Source of the DNA: JBBDXS01 sp040902195
GTDB lineage: Bacteria > Chloroflexota > Dehalococcoidia > DSTF01 > RBG-16-68-14
DNA: 64,000 bases
Assembly: GCA_040902195.1 (NCBI GenBank)
Contig: JBBDXS010000014.1
Coordinates: 248,001 to 312,000 of the forward strand
Direction of reading: 5' to 3'
The translations under genes and the position numbers were made by a program. The notes beneath the pieces were generated by a model, which saw only the letters and a program-made list of their open reading frames with translations, had not been told where the DNA came from and did no database searches. Positions 24,535-32,869 of the stretch are shown here, piece by piece. Positions within the stretch are counted from its first letter, which is position 1. Each line of letters starts with the position of its first letter.

Positions 24535-25331
24535 GCGAAGAGCGGCTCGGCTTCGACAACGTCCCGGAGATCTACGACCGCGCCCGGCCCTCGTACCCGG
24601 CCGCGCTGTTCGAAGACCTGCTGACGTATCTCGATGCGCCGCCAGGCCAGGTCGTGCGCGCGGTCGAGATCGGGCCGGGCACCGGCAAAGCGACGGCGTC
24701 GTTGCTCGAACGCAGCGTCGAGGTGACGGCGGTCGAGATCGGCGTGAACCTCGCGGCGTTCCTGCGGAAGAAGCTTCCGGACGAGCGCCTGACCGTGATC
24801 AACGCCGCCTACGAGGACATCGCGCTCGAACCTGCGAGCTACGACCTCGTCGTATCCGCGACGGCCTTCCACTGGGTCGATCCCGCCGTGCGGCTCCGCA
24901 AGTCCCACGAGGCGCTACGAGCCGCCGGAGCGATCGCGATCATCGAGACGAACCAGATCGCGTCGGACGCCGACCGCGGCTTCTTCAAACCCATGCATCA
25001 GATCATCCTGAAGCACAGCCCCGGCGAGAAGTGGGACGATCCGCCCAGCGACGACGTCACGCCCGCAATCTACGACGAGCTGCTCGCGAGCGAGCTGTTC
25101 GCCGGCGTAGAGCTGCGTCGCTATCGATGGGACCAGACGTACTCGACGGCGCAGTACGCCGACCTCACGCGGTCCTTCGGCGGCACACAGGCGATGGAGC
25201 ACGACGCGGCAGAGTCGATGGTCGCGGAGATCTGCGACCTCGTCGACCGCGAGTTCGGCGGCTCCGTGACGCGGCCGCTCGTCATGACGCTGACGCTGGG
25301 GCGCAAGCGGAGCGACGATAGCAGCGCCTAG
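24531..25331 (+). CDS. Class I SAM-dependent methyltransferase
   Basis: A 266-residue methyltransferase with motif I VEIGPGTGKAT near residues 46-56 and the SATAFHWVDP segment seen in Methyltransf_11 members. The N-terminal FDNVPEIYDRARPSYPAALFEDLL block is common in this group. The substrate is unknown. It begins with a GTG overlapping the DUF2203 stop. Confidence 0.85.
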   Translation: MSEERLGFDNVPEIYDRARPSYPAALFEDLLTYLDAPPGQVVRAVEIGPGTGKATASLLERSVEVTAVEIGVNLAAFLRKKLPDERLTVINAAYEDIALEPASYDLVVSATAFHWVDPAVRLRKSHEALRAAGAIAIIETNQIASDADRGFFKPMHQIILKHSPGEKWDDPPSDDVTPAIYDELLASELFAGVELRRYRWDQTYSTAQYADLTRSFGGTQAMEHDAAESMVAEICDLVDREFGGSVTRPLVMTLTLGRKRSDDSSA

Positions 25332-25436
25332 CGCCGCCGCCTGGAACGTTTGGACAGCCCTGGATAACGAGTCAATACGCCGGGTCTATTGCAGTTAGGC
25401 TCTCGCCTGGGTAAGCTCGGCAGTAGTTGTGAAACG

Positions 25437-25445
25437 TGTTACACT
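25437..25445 (+). promoter_or_regulatory. Extended -10 promoter of yjbQ-like gene
   Basis: TG-T-TACACT (TACACT at 25440-25445) without a convincing -35 box. It leaves a leader of about 50 bases with GGGAGG ahead of the ATG at 25503. The 171-base gap after the methyltransferase holds nothing else recognisable. Confidence 0.4.
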
Positions 25446-25502
25446 AGCGAGGCTGGCCGCGGGAGACGCCGGCAGGTGTTTGGGAGGGAGTCAGAGACGG
25501 AT

Positions 25503-26015
25503 ATGGATCGTACCCTAACCGATTTGAGGCTCCGTCGAGAGACGATCGCCGACATGGTGGGCGGCGAGCCCGTCTATCGCGCCGAGGCCCTCGTGGCGAC
25601 GACGACAAAGGCTCCGGAGTTCATCGATATCACCGACGAGGTCCAGAGCATCGTGGCGGATTCCGGCGTCCGGCACGGCCAGGCGGCTATCTTCTCCTGC
25701 CATACGACAGCGGCGATCCGGGTGAACGAGAACGAGCCGCTCCTGCTCCAGGACATGGCCCGTCTGCTCCACGAGATCGCGCCCCTCCACGGCGAGTACG
25801 AGCACAATGACTTCACGCGCCGCACCGTCAATATGGAAGAGGACGAGTGCGCGAACGGCCACGCTCATTGCCAGCACCTCTTCCTTAGCACGAGCGAGAC
25901 GGTGCCAATCCTGGACGGGCGGATGACGCTCGGCACGTGGCAGCGCATCTTCCTGATCGAGCTGGACCGCCCGCGCGACCGGAAGGTGCTCGTCAGCATC
26001 GTCGGCGTTAAGTAG
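25503..26015 (+). CDS. YjbQ family protein (UPF0047, thiamin-phosphate-synthase-like)
   Basis: A 170-residue YjbQ protein. Conserved features are the SCHTTAAIRVNENE block, the GHAHCQHLFLSTSETVPI block with its metal-binding histidines, and the terminal GTWQRIFLIELDRPRDRKVLV strand. Some members complement thiamin-phosphate synthase mutants, but the normal role is unsettled. A longer N-terminal reading is possible but lacks a ribosome site; the chosen ATG has GGGAGG upstream. It is convergent with the tup operon, with a repeat array between them. Confidence 0.85.
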   Translation: MDRTLTDLRLRRETIADMVGGEPVYRAEALVATTTKAPEFIDITDEVQSIVADSGVRHGQAAIFSCHTTAAIRVNENEPLLLQDMARLLHEIAPLHGEYEHNDFTRRTVNMEEDECANGHAHCQHLFLSTSETVPILDGRMTLGTWQRIFLIELDRPRDRKVLVSIVGVK

Positions 26016-26047
26016 ACCTCAAGCAAGCAACGTTCTCTAGGATAGTT

Positions 26048-26546
26048 CGAGGCTCGAAGTTCGATGTTCGAGGGTGCTTGGGGGTGCGCCTCGGACGAGA
26101 GTGCGAGCCGATTGTAGTGCGTGCGCGCGCAGCGGGAGGGCTGAAGCCCTCCCCTACACGACAATCGAGGCTCGAAGTTCGATGTTTGGGGGTGGCGGCT
26201 GTTCTGTCTCGAACGGGATCAGGAGCAGACGGAAGCAGTGACGTTGCGGGAGGGCTGAAGCCCTCCCCTACACGACAATCGAGGCTGGAAGTTCGATGTT
26301 CGAGGGTGCTTGGGGGTGCGCCTCGGACGAGAGTGCGAGCCGATTGTAGTGCGTGCGCGCGCAGCGGGAGGGCTGAAGCCCTCCCCTACACGACAATCGA
26401 GGCTGGAAGTTCGATGTTCGAGGGTGCTTGGGGGTGCGCCTCGGACGAGAGTGCGAGCCGATTGTAGTGCGTGCGCGCGCAGCGGGAGGGCTGAAGCCCT
26501 CCCCTACACGACAATCGAGGCTCGAAGTTCGATGTTCGAGGGTGCA
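26048..26546. repeat. 118-bp tandem repeat array (4 copies plus a partial fifth)
   Basis: Units begin at 26048, 26166, 26280 and 26398, with a partial unit from 26516 (spacings 118, 114, 118, 118). Each starts with four heptamers (CGAGGCT, CGAAGTT, CGATGTT, CGAGGGT) and ends with a GGGAGGGCTGAAGCCCTCCC hairpin followed by CCTAC. Units 1, 3 and 4 are nearly identical; I see one substitution (CTCGAAG/CTGGAAG). Unit 2 has an unrelated middle of about 60 bases. The array lies between convergent genes. The period is not a multiple of three, so it is not coding. Confidence 0.9.
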
Positions 26547-26595
26547 TTGTGTTCTCTTGGTGGCGGACGGGTAAAGAGCGGCGGAGAGTGGAGCG

Positions 26596-26621
26596 AGATC
26601 CTTCGCTGCGCTCAGGATGAC
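26596..26621. repeat. GATCCTTCG...CAGGATGAC repeat at the tupC 3' end
   Basis: AGATCCTTCGCTGCGCTCAG then GATGAC. It matches the right end of the element at 41855-42000 except for one base. The repeat overlaps the last codons and the stop of the minus-strand ABC ATPase gene. Confidence 0.75.
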
Positions 26622-27715
26622 GAGGTCGATGGCGCGCTCGATCGTGGAATGAGATGGACGGCCGTCGCCTTGAACGACGCGACGACAGGCGAACCCTCAG
26701 CGAGGTCAAGCTCTTCCAACGAGCGGCGCGTGATGCTCGCGATGAGCCGGAAGCCGCAGTCGATCTCGACGCGCACCTCCGCGCCCGCGCGCGTAACGCG
26801 ACGGACCGTACCGCGGAGGTGATTGCGCGCGCTGTCCGTGACATCGATGCTGCCCGGCGTAAGGACAACGTCCTCGGGCCGCAGGCAGACGAGCGCCTCG
26901 GCAGCCGCGAAGCCGCCGGCGGCCGCCTCGACCTGCGCATCGCCGACCTGGAGCACCACGATGCCGTCGGCCGCGCGCACGACATGCCCCGGCGCAACGG
27001 TCTCGACGCCGACGTAAGCTGCGACCGTCTCGTCGGCGGGGCTCGCGAACACCTCGACCGTCAGGCCGGCCTGGCGCAAGCGGCCCTCCGCGATGATCGC
27101 GACGCGCGTCGCCAGACGCGCCGCCTCGTCCCGGTCGTGCGTGACGAAGACAGCCGTCACGCCGGTCTCATGAAGCACACTCGCCAGCTCATCGAGCAGC
27201 GACTCGCGCGTCGGCTGATCGAGCGCGGAGAACGGCTCATCGAGGAGCAGCACCTCCGGCTCGAGCGCGAAGGCGCGAGCGAGCGAGACGCGCTGCGCCT
27301 CGCCGCCCGAGAGCTTGCGCGCCGAACGCGGCGCGAGGGCAGCGATACCGAAGCGCGCGAGCCAGCGACGCGTGCGCTCGTGTCGATCGCGGCGCGGCAC
27401 GCCTCGCAGCGCGAGACCCAGCTCCGCGTTCGAGAGCACGGAGCGGTCGAGCAGCAGCGACTCCTGAAAGACCGCCGCCATGCGCCGGCGCAGCGCGAGC
27501 TCCCGTCCCGCGACGGGCTCGCCTTCGAAAAGCACGTCGCCCCGCGCCGGCCGTTCGAGCAGGCCGAGGACGTGGAGCAGCGTGCTCTTGCCCGCGCCGT
27601 TCGGGCCGAGCACGCCGAGCACCTCGCCCGGGAGCACGTCAAGCTGCTCGACGCGGAGGACCTCCGCGTCGCCGCGGCGGACGATGACGTCTCGCAGCGA
27701 GAGCTTGGCTGTCAC
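26612..27715 (-). CDS. tupC: Tungstate/molybdate ABC transporter ATP-binding protein
   Basis: A 367-residue ABC ATPase: Walker A GPNGAGKST, signature LSGGEAQRVSLARA, Walker B VLLLDEPFSALD and H-loop VTHD are all intact. The C-terminal part (LRPEDVVLTPGSIDV... NHLRGTVRRV) is a TOBE/Mop-like domain, typical of ModC/WtpC/TupC and able to sense oxyanion. It starts with a GTG overlapping the permease stop by 4 bases. The last residues (TSSS) and the stop lie in a dispersed repeat. It powers uptake through the TupB permease. Confidence 0.88.
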   Translation of the reverse strand: MTAKLSLRDVIVRRGDAEVLRVEQLDVLPGEVLGVLGPNGAGKSTLLHVLGLLERPARGDVLFEGEPVAGRELALRRRMAAVFQESLLLDRSVLSNAELGLALRGVPRRDRHERTRRWLARFGIAALAPRSARKLSGGEAQRVSLARAFALEPEVLLLDEPFSALDQPTRESLLDELASVLHETGVTAVFVTHDRDEAARLATRVAIIAEGRLRQAGLTVEVFASPADETVAAYVGVETVAPGHVVRAADGIVVLQVGDAQVEAAAGGFAAAEALVCLRPEDVVLTPGSIDVTDSARNHLRGTVRRVTRAGAEVRVEIDCGFRLIASITRRSLEELDLAEGSPVVASFKATAVHLIPRSSAPSTSSS

Positions 27716-28410
27716 GAGCGCCGCTCGCGCTGCTGGACGGTGGTCAGGACACCCACGACGAGCAGGATGAGGACGAGCAGGATGAACGACAGCGCCATCG
27801 CGACGTCCAGATTGCCCTTGGAGACTTCCAGGACAACCGCCGTCGTGAGGACGCGCGTATCCCCCGCGAGGTTGCCTCCCACCATGAGGGACGCACCGAC
27901 CTCCGAGACCGCGGCGCCGAAGCCCGCCATGATCGCCGCGAAGAGCGGCAGACGCGCCTCGATGAGGACGAGCCAGAGCATCTGGAGGCGCGAGGCGCCG
28001 AGCGCGTAGAGCTGCGGGCGCAGGCGCGGCGGCAGCGCGCCGAGCGCGGCGAGCGAGAAGCCGGTGACGAGCGGCGTCGCGATGACGACCTGCGCGATGA
28101 TCATGGCGCCCGGCGTGTAGATGAGGTGGAGCTGCCCGAACGGCCCGCTGCGCCACAACATGACTGCGACGATGAGCCCGACGACGACGGGAGGCAGGCC
28201 CATGCCGGTGTTCACGAGCGTGACGGCGAGGTTGCGCCCCGGAAAGCGCCGGAACGCCAGCAGCGCGCCGGCGCCAATGCCGAGCACAAGCGCGATCGCC
28301 GTGGCGGAGCCAGAGATGTACAGCGAGCGAAACGTGATCTCCCAGACGCCCTCGTCGCCGGTGATGAGGATGCGCACGGCTTCGCGGATGCCGTCCCAGA
28401 CCAGATCCAT
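27712..28410 (-). CDS. tupB: Tungstate/molybdate ABC transporter permease
   Basis: A 232-residue inner-membrane permease with about 5-6 transmembrane segments. The EAA-like cytoplasmic loop is visible as ALGASRLQMLWLVLIEARLPLFAAIMAGFGAAVSEVGA, which contacts the ATPase. The start at 28410 has an AAAGGAG site; an upstream ATG (28440) is less likely. The order A-B-C behind a ModE-like regulator is a standard tup/mod operon. Confidence 0.88.
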   Translation of the reverse strand: MDLVWDGIREAVRILITGDEGVWEITFRSLYISGSATAIALVLGIGAGALLAFRRFPGRNLAVTLVNTGMGLPPVVVGLIVAVMLWRSGPFGQLHLIYTPGAMIIAQVVIATPLVTGFSLAALGALPPRLRPQLYALGASRLQMLWLVLIEARLPLFAAIMAGFGAAVSEVGASLMVGGNLAGDTRVLTTAVVLEVSKGNLDVAMALSFILLVLILLVVGVLTTVQQRERRS

Positions 28411-28460
28411 GTCAGTGTGCTCCTTTCGGAGGGATCGCAAGCATGATACGGGACGCGACG

Positions 28461-29333
28461 CTAGGAGCCCGGCTCCGGCTTACCGGCGTCCGGCACGAAG
28501 AGCGGCTCGCCGTAGTCGTCGACACCGAACTCACCGATCGTCGCCTGCGTATCGGACGCGACCATGAAACCGACGAAGTCGGCGGCGCCCTGGTCGTTCA
28601 GGTCGTCGAAGTTGTCGGGATTGACCTGGATCACGTGATAGATATTGAGCAACCTCGCATCGCCCTCACCGAGGACCTCGAGGTCGAGGCTGTCCTGCGT
28701 GGCGAGGAACGTCGCGCGGTCCGAGAGCGTGTAGCCGTTCTTCTGGTTCGCGACCTGGAGCGTTGCGCCCATGCCTTGCCCCGTCTCCTCGTACCAGGAC
28801 TGGCCTGCCGGATCGATGCCCGCCGCCTCCCAGACCTGCAGCTCGCGGGCGTTCGTGCCGGAGTCGTCGCCGCGGCTGATGAAGGGAGCGCCCGCCTCCG
28901 CGATCGCAGCGAAGGCGCCGGCGGCGGTCGACGCGTCCGCAACGCCGGCCGGGTCGTCCGCGGGGCCGACGATGACGAAGTCGTTGTGCATGACAGGCTG
29001 GCGGTTGATGCCGTCGCCGGCGTCCATGAAATCCTGCTCCGCGCCGGGCGAGTGGACGAGCAGCACGTCGGCGTCGCCGCGCTCGCCCATGGCGAGCGCC
29101 TCGCCGCTGCCGACGGCGATCACCTTGACGTTGTAGTCGTACTGGTCCTCGAACTGTGGCACGAGGACGTCGAGCAGACCACTGTCCTGCGTGCTCGTCG
29201 TCGTCGCGAGGATCAACTCGTCCTTGCTGCTGCCGCAGGCGCCCGCCAGGAGCAGCAACGCCAACGCGACAAGCAGCACTGTGCCACGATATGTCCGTGC
29301 CAGCATATCGCGGCCAAACAAAAGACTAGTCAT
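28461..29333 (-). CDS. tupA: Tungstate-binding lipoprotein
   Basis: A 290-residue substrate-binding protein. Residues 1-32 form a lipoprotein signal (lipobox AGAC). The mature start is CGSSKDELILATTTSTQDSGLLD; the TTTSTQDSGLL string is the TupA oxyanion-binding signature. DDSGTNARE and the LNIYHVIQVNP block complete the fold. Tungstate is favoured over molybdate by family but specificity is inferred. The ATG overlaps the regulator stop by 8 bases and AGAGGTG precedes it, so it is translationally coupled. Confidence 0.9.
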   Translation of the reverse strand: MTSLLFGRDMLARTYRGTVLLVALALLLLAGACGSSKDELILATTTSTQDSGLLDVLVPQFEDQYDYNVKVIAVGSGEALAMGERGDADVLLVHSPGAEQDFMDAGDGINRQPVMHNDFVIVGPADDPAGVADASTAAGAFAAIAEAGAPFISRGDDSGTNARELQVWEAAGIDPAGQSWYEETGQGMGATLQVANQKNGYTLSDRATFLATQDSLDLEVLGEGDARLLNIYHVIQVNPDNFDDLNDQGAADFVGFMVASDTQATIGEFGVDDYGEPLFVPDAGKPEPGS

Positions 29334-29706
29334 CGAACACCTCTTGAAACTCCTTCTCCAGGTCCGTTTCCATGCGACGCCGGAGACGCTGGTAGAGCGC
29401 GAGCAGGCGCTCCCCCTGTTGTGTGAGGCGGCTCCCACCACCGCCCGCGCCGCCGGCCTCGCTCTGCACAAGCTTTACGCCGAGGTTGCGCTCGATCTCG
29501 CGCACCTTGCCCCAGGCGCGCCGGTACGAAAGCCCCATACGCTGCGCCGCCTCCGTGAGCGAGCCCGTCTCATCGATATGGCGCAGGAGCTGCGCGCGGT
29601 AATCGCTGAAGACCAGCAGGCCGTCGCGCTCCACCCAGAGCTTGATGCGCGGCTCCAGGTCGTAGCGCTCGCCGCGGGGACGCCGGGGCTCGGCTCGTAC
29701 GGGCAT
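29326..29706 (-). CDS. ModE-like winged-helix regulator
   Basis: A 126-residue LysR-type HTH protein equal to the N-terminal domain of ModE: GSLTEAAQRMGLSYRRAWGKVREIE forms the helix-turn-helix and AGGAGGGGSRLTQQGERLLALY the wing and dimer helix. The molybdate-binding TOBE repeats of full ModE are missing, so it may sense Mo/W through another partner or be a constitutive repressor. It is first in the operon and probably autoregulated. A promoter at 29713-29741 leaves almost no leader. Confidence 0.85.
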   Translation of the reverse strand: MPVRAEPRRPRGERYDLEPRIKLWVERDGLLVFSDYRAQLLRHIDETGSLTEAAQRMGLSYRRAWGKVREIERNLGVKLVQSEAGGAGGGGSRLTQQGERLLALYQRLRRRMETDLEKEFQEVFDD

Positions 29707-29712
29707 GGCGGA

Positions 29713-29741
29713 ATTGTGTGATGTTGGCGACCCCGCGTCAA
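29713..29741 (-). promoter_or_regulatory. Promoter of the modE-like/tup operon
   Basis: On the minus strand TTGACG (29741-29736), 17-base spacer, CACAAT (29718-29713), then only 6 bases to the ATG at 29706. A leaderless transcript is predicted. A partial (CGANGTT)n heptamer run lies just upstream (29752-29773). Confidence 0.65.
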
Positions 29742-29815
29742 GCTGAGGCTTCGACGTTCGAGGTCCCGAAGGTCGACGCCAGCCTGGCAGATGCCTCCGA
29801 TACAATACCTGCGTC

Positions 29816-30952
29816 ATGGCCGCCCGAGACGAGTTCGAGTCCGCAACCGAGAACACAGAGCTAGCCAGCCTGCTGCGCCGCCGCATCGACGCCGAGGGCG
29901 CGATCACGTTCCATGACTTCATGGAGACGGCGCTCTACCACCCGGCGCTGGGCTACTACGCCTCGCGACAGCCGATGGGCCGCGAAGGCGACTATCTGAC
30001 CAGCCCGGAGGTCTCCTCCATCTTCGGCGCGGTGGCCGGCCGCCAGCTCGAACAGCTCTGGCAGGCCATGGGACGTCCGCAACGCTTCGAAGTCGTCGAG
30101 CAGGGCGCGGGCACGGGACGCATGGCGCGCGACATCGTACGCTGGGCGGCGCAGCGAGAGCTTGGCCCAGCGCTGCGCTATCGCATCGTGGAGATCAGCG
30201 CTGAGCTGCGCCGTCGCCAGGAGGAGACGCTCGCGGGCGTAAGCGGCGTCGTGTGGCTCGACGCGCTGCCGGACGCAATCGACGGCGTCGTGCTCACGAA
30301 CGAGCTGCTCGATAGCTTTCCCGTACATCGCGTCGTGCGCCGAGAGACGGGGCTTCAGGAGCTGTACGTCGCGAACAGCGAGGGGCAGTTCGATTGGCAG
30401 GCCGGGCCCCTGTCGACGCCGCGCATCGCGGAGTATTTTGACGCGCTAGGCTTGCTGCCGGGCGTCGATTGCGCCGCGGAGGTGAACCTCCACGCGCTCG
30501 ATTGGATGAAGGACGTCTCGTCGCGGCTCCGGCGCGGCTTCGTGCTGACGTTCGACTACGGATATCCGGCGCCGGAGCTGTACGCGCCGTGGCGCAAGGA
30601 CGGCACGCTGCTCTGCTTTTACCACCACAACGCCAGCGGCGACGCGTTCGCGCGCGTGGGGAAGCAAGACATGACGTCGCACGTCGACTTCACGACGCTC
30701 ATTCGCACCGGCGCGGAGCATGGGCTAAAGGTCGCAGGTTTCACGACGCAGTCGCGCTTTCTCGCGAACCTCGGCGCCGGCGACGCTATCGGCGCAGTCG
30801 CGCGCGAGTCGCCCGACGCGCTGGAGGAGTACTACGCGCGACGGCGCGCCGTGCAGGAGCTGATCGATCCCGCGGGGCTAGGGCGCGTCCGCGTCCTGCT
30901 GCAGCGCAAAGGCGTCGAGGCGGCGGAGCTGCCTGGCTTTCGTGATGAGTAA
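29816..30952 (+). CDS. MidA/NDUFAF7-like SAM-dependent methyltransferase
   Basis: A 378-residue member of the Methyltransf_28 (DUF185) family, the group of NDUFAF7 that methylates an arginine in respiratory complex I. The N-terminal ITFHDFMETALYHPALGYYAS block, motif I VVEQGAGTGRMARDI and VVLTNELLDSFPVHRV are all typical. Whether complex I is the target here cannot be shown from the window. A TACAAT box lies 9 bases before the ATG. Its stop is overlapped by the peroxiredoxin start. Confidence 0.85.
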   Translation: MAARDEFESATENTELASLLRRRIDAEGAITFHDFMETALYHPALGYYASRQPMGREGDYLTSPEVSSIFGAVAGRQLEQLWQAMGRPQRFEVVEQGAGTGRMARDIVRWAAQRELGPALRYRIVEISAELRRRQEETLAGVSGVVWLDALPDAIDGVVLTNELLDSFPVHRVVRRETGLQELYVANSEGQFDWQAGPLSTPRIAEYFDALGLLPGVDCAAEVNLHALDWMKDVSSRLRRGFVLTFDYGYPAPELYAPWRKDGTLLCFYHHNASGDAFARVGKQDMTSHVDFTTLIRTGAEHGLKVAGFTTQSRFLANLGAGDAIGAVARESPDALEEYYARRRAVQELIDPAGLGRVRVLLQRKGVEAAELPGFRDE

Positions 30953-31403
30953 CCCCGGCGCTCGCGCGCCCGACTTCTCGCTGCCGGGCATCGACGGAGA
31001 GGTGCGGCTGAGGGAACACCTCGAGCGTGGGCCGGTACTGCTGGCGTTCTACTTCGAGGACGCGACGCCTGCGTGTTCGGTCGAGGTAGCGTCGCTGAAG
31101 GACATCTACGACGCCGTGCGAGAGGTGGGGGCCGACGTGATCGCCGTGAGCGCGGACAGTGTCGAGTCGCACCGGGCGTTCGCAGCGCGGTTGGGCGGCG
31201 TGCCGTTCGCGCTGGCGTCGGACGCAGAGCTGGAGGCCGCGCGCGCGTACGATGCCGTCGCGGAGGACGACCCGCGACGCGCGCGACGCGCGCTGTTCGT
31301 TATCGATCCGGACGGAACGGTGCGGTATGCGGCGAACCCATACAGCCCGAACAGCCTGGCGCAGCTCGAGGGCGCGTTGCGCGCGTTGGGGTTGGAGATA
31401 TGA
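30945..31403 (+). CDS. Peroxiredoxin (AhpC/TSA, BCP-like)
   Basis: A 152-residue thioredoxin-fold peroxidase. The peroxidatic cysteine is C44 in DATPACSVE, matching the T-P-x-C motif of BCP/PrxQ. No second cysteine suitable for resolving is seen, so it would act as a 1-Cys enzyme or use an external thiol. It reduces hydroperoxides in the cytoplasm. The ATG overlaps the methyltransferase gene by 8 bases; a GTG codon directly before it is an alternative start. Confidence 0.88.
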   Translation: MSNPGARAPDFSLPGIDGEVRLREHLERGPVLLAFYFEDATPACSVEVASLKDIYDAVREVGADVIAVSADSVESHRAFAARLGGVPFALASDAELEAARAYDAVAEDDPRRARRALFVIDPDGTVRYAANPYSPNSLAQLEGALRALGLEI

Positions 31404-31436
31404 CGATGCCATGCCCCACCCCCGAGGCGAAGCAAG

Positions 31437-31533
31437 GTTTTCTTGCCCACCCGCCCGCCCAGAAAAGTTGGAGAGTCTGGGGGGACACCCCCCACACCCC
31501 CCGGCAGAGGGGTCCCACCCCTCTGCACTCCCG
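31437..31533. repeat. 95-bp hairpin repeat, copy 1
   Basis: Shares about 95 bases with 58720-58814, in the order TTTTCTT, CCCACCCGCCC, GAAAAGTTG-like, a GGGGGACACCCCC hairpin, and a second hairpin GCAGAGGGG-TCCCA-CCCCTCTGC (31504-31526). It fills the gap between the peroxiredoxin and NifU-like genes. Confidence 0.85.
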
Positions 31534-31569
31534 GGCACGGCAGGCCCATTTGCATCCAGGCGAGTCGCA

Positions 31570-31953
31570 ATGACAGGCGAAGGCTACTCCGACGTCGTCA
31601 TGGACCACTTCGAGCGGCCGCGCAACAACGGCCCGCTCGATGACGCGAACGCCGTCGGCTACATGACCAATCCCGTTTGCGGCGACACGCTGCTGCTGAT
31701 GCTGCGCATCCGCGACGGGCGTATCGAGGAGGCGCGCTGGCAGTCGGACGGCTGCGCGGCGTCGATCGCGGCGAGCAGCCTCGTGAGCGAGCTGGTCCGC
31801 GACGCGACGCTGGAGGAGGCGGCGTCGATTTCGCGAGAGCGCGTCGTGGATGAGCTGGGCGGCCTCCCCGCGAGCAAGCTGCACGCCTCCGTACTGGCGG
31901 CGGACGCGCTCGACCGCGCGCTGGCGGACTGGCGGGAGAAAGAGGCCCCCTAA
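31570..31953 (+). CDS. NifU/SufU-like Fe-S scaffold, third cysteine missing
   Basis: A 127-residue U-type scaffold. C37 (NPVCGD, with the conserved Asp39) and C62 (SDGCAASIAASS) are present. The third cluster cysteine, expected in the (V/L)HCSxLAADAL segment, is alanine (A106, KLHASVLAADAL). Without it, normal [2Fe-2S] assembly is doubtful, so the protein may be a carrier, a zinc-binding relative or non-functional. It starts at ATG 31570. No sufS or sufBCD genes are nearby. Confidence 0.8.
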   Translation: MTGEGYSDVVMDHFERPRNNGPLDDANAVGYMTNPVCGDTLLLMLRIRDGRIEEARWQSDGCAASIAASSLVSELVRDATLEEAASISRERVVDELGGLPASKLHASVLAADALDRALADWREKEAP

Positions 31954-31955
31954 CC

Positions 31956-31984
31956 TTCACGTGCGCGTCCGGGTGCGCTAGAAT
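31956..31984 (+). promoter_or_regulatory. Promoter of the xanthine-dehydrogenase-type operon
   Basis: TTCACG at 31956-31961, 17-base spacer, TAGAAT at 31979-31984, with 12 bases to the ATG at 31997. A very short or absent leader is predicted. Confidence 0.6.
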
Positions 31985-31996
31985 GCCCCCGCACCT

Positions 31997-32869
31997 ATGC
32001 GTCGATTCGAGTACTTCGCGCCCCAATCGCTTGCCGAGGCCGTCGCGCTCCTGCGCGAACGTGGCGACGGCGTGCGCGTCCTGGCCGGCGGGACCGACCT
32101 GGTCGTGCAGATCAAGGAAGCCGGGCTGCATCCGAGCGCGGTCGTCAGCCTCCATGCGCTGGACGAGCTGCGCGGCATCACGGGCGACGCCGCGAGCGGG
32201 CTGCGCATCGGCGCGCGCGCGCTCATGTCGGAGATCGAGGCCCATCCCGTCGTGCGCGAGCGCTATACGGCGCTGTCGGACGGAGCGGGCGTCGTCGGCT
32301 CCGTGCAGACGCGCAACCTGGCGACGCTGGGCGGGAACGTCTGCAACGCGGCGCCGTCGGCGGACACATCGCCCGCGCTCGTCGTGCTCGATGCCGTCGC
32401 GGAGATCGCCGGTGCGAACGGCACGCGCGAGGTCGCGGTGCAGGACATCGGCACGGGCCCGGGCGCGACATCGCTCGCGAAGGATGAGATCGCCGTCGCA
32501 TTTCGCTTACCTCCGCTGCCGGCAACGACCGGCAGCGTCTACCAACGACACACGCCGCGCAAGATTATGGACATCGCGGCCGTAGGCGTCGCCGTGCGGC
32601 TCACGCTCGCCGGCGACGCGATCGCAGAGGCGCGTATCTGTTTGGGCGCCGTCGCGCCGACGATCATCCGCGTCCCGGACGTGGAGCAAGCGCTCGCCGG
32701 ACAACAGCCGTCCGACGAGCTGTTCGCGCGCGCCGCGGAGCTGGCGCAGGCGGCCGCGCGGCCGATCTCAGACACGCGCGGCTCGGCGGAGTTCCGCCGC
32801 TACCTCGTCGGCGTGATGATGAATCGATGCCTGGGCATCGCGCTCGAGCGGGCACGGGCAGGTTCGTAA
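31997..32869 (+). CDS. FAD-binding medium subunit, xanthine dehydrogenase family
   Basis: A 290-residue FAD subunit (CoxM/XdhB type). The FAD motifs AGGTDLVVQIKE (residues about 31-42) and TLGGNVCNAAPSADTSPAL (about 111-129) are intact, and the C-terminal CO_deh_flav_C domain is recognisable (TPRKIMDIAAVGVAVRL). It passes electrons from the Fe-S subunit to an acceptor. Its TAA overlaps the ATG of the next gene by one base (TAATG), giving tight coupling with the fused Fe-S subunit. Confidence 0.92.
   Translation: MRRFEYFAPQSLAEAVALLRERGDGVRVLAGGTDLVVQIKEAGLHPSAVVSLHALDELRGITGDAASGLRIGARALMSEIEAHPVVRERYTALSDGAGVVGSVQTRNLATLGGNVCNAAPSADTSPALVVLDAVAEIAGANGTREVAVQDIGTGPGATSLAKDEIAVAFRLPPLPATTGSVYQRHTPRKIMDIAAVGVAVRLTLAGDAIAEARICLGAVAPTIIRVPDVEQALAGQQPSDELFARAAELAQAAARPISDTRGSAEFRRYLVGVMMNRCLGIALERARAGS

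Noticed and set aside
26048..26546. CRISPR array
   Set aside because: Units are identical across most of 118 bases, with no short repeat plus unique spacer pattern and no cas genes.
26078..26822. Open frames through the 118-bp array encoding repeated peptides
   Set aside because: The 118-base period is not a multiple of three, so the peptide shifts frame between units. The sequence is explained by the repeats and hairpins.
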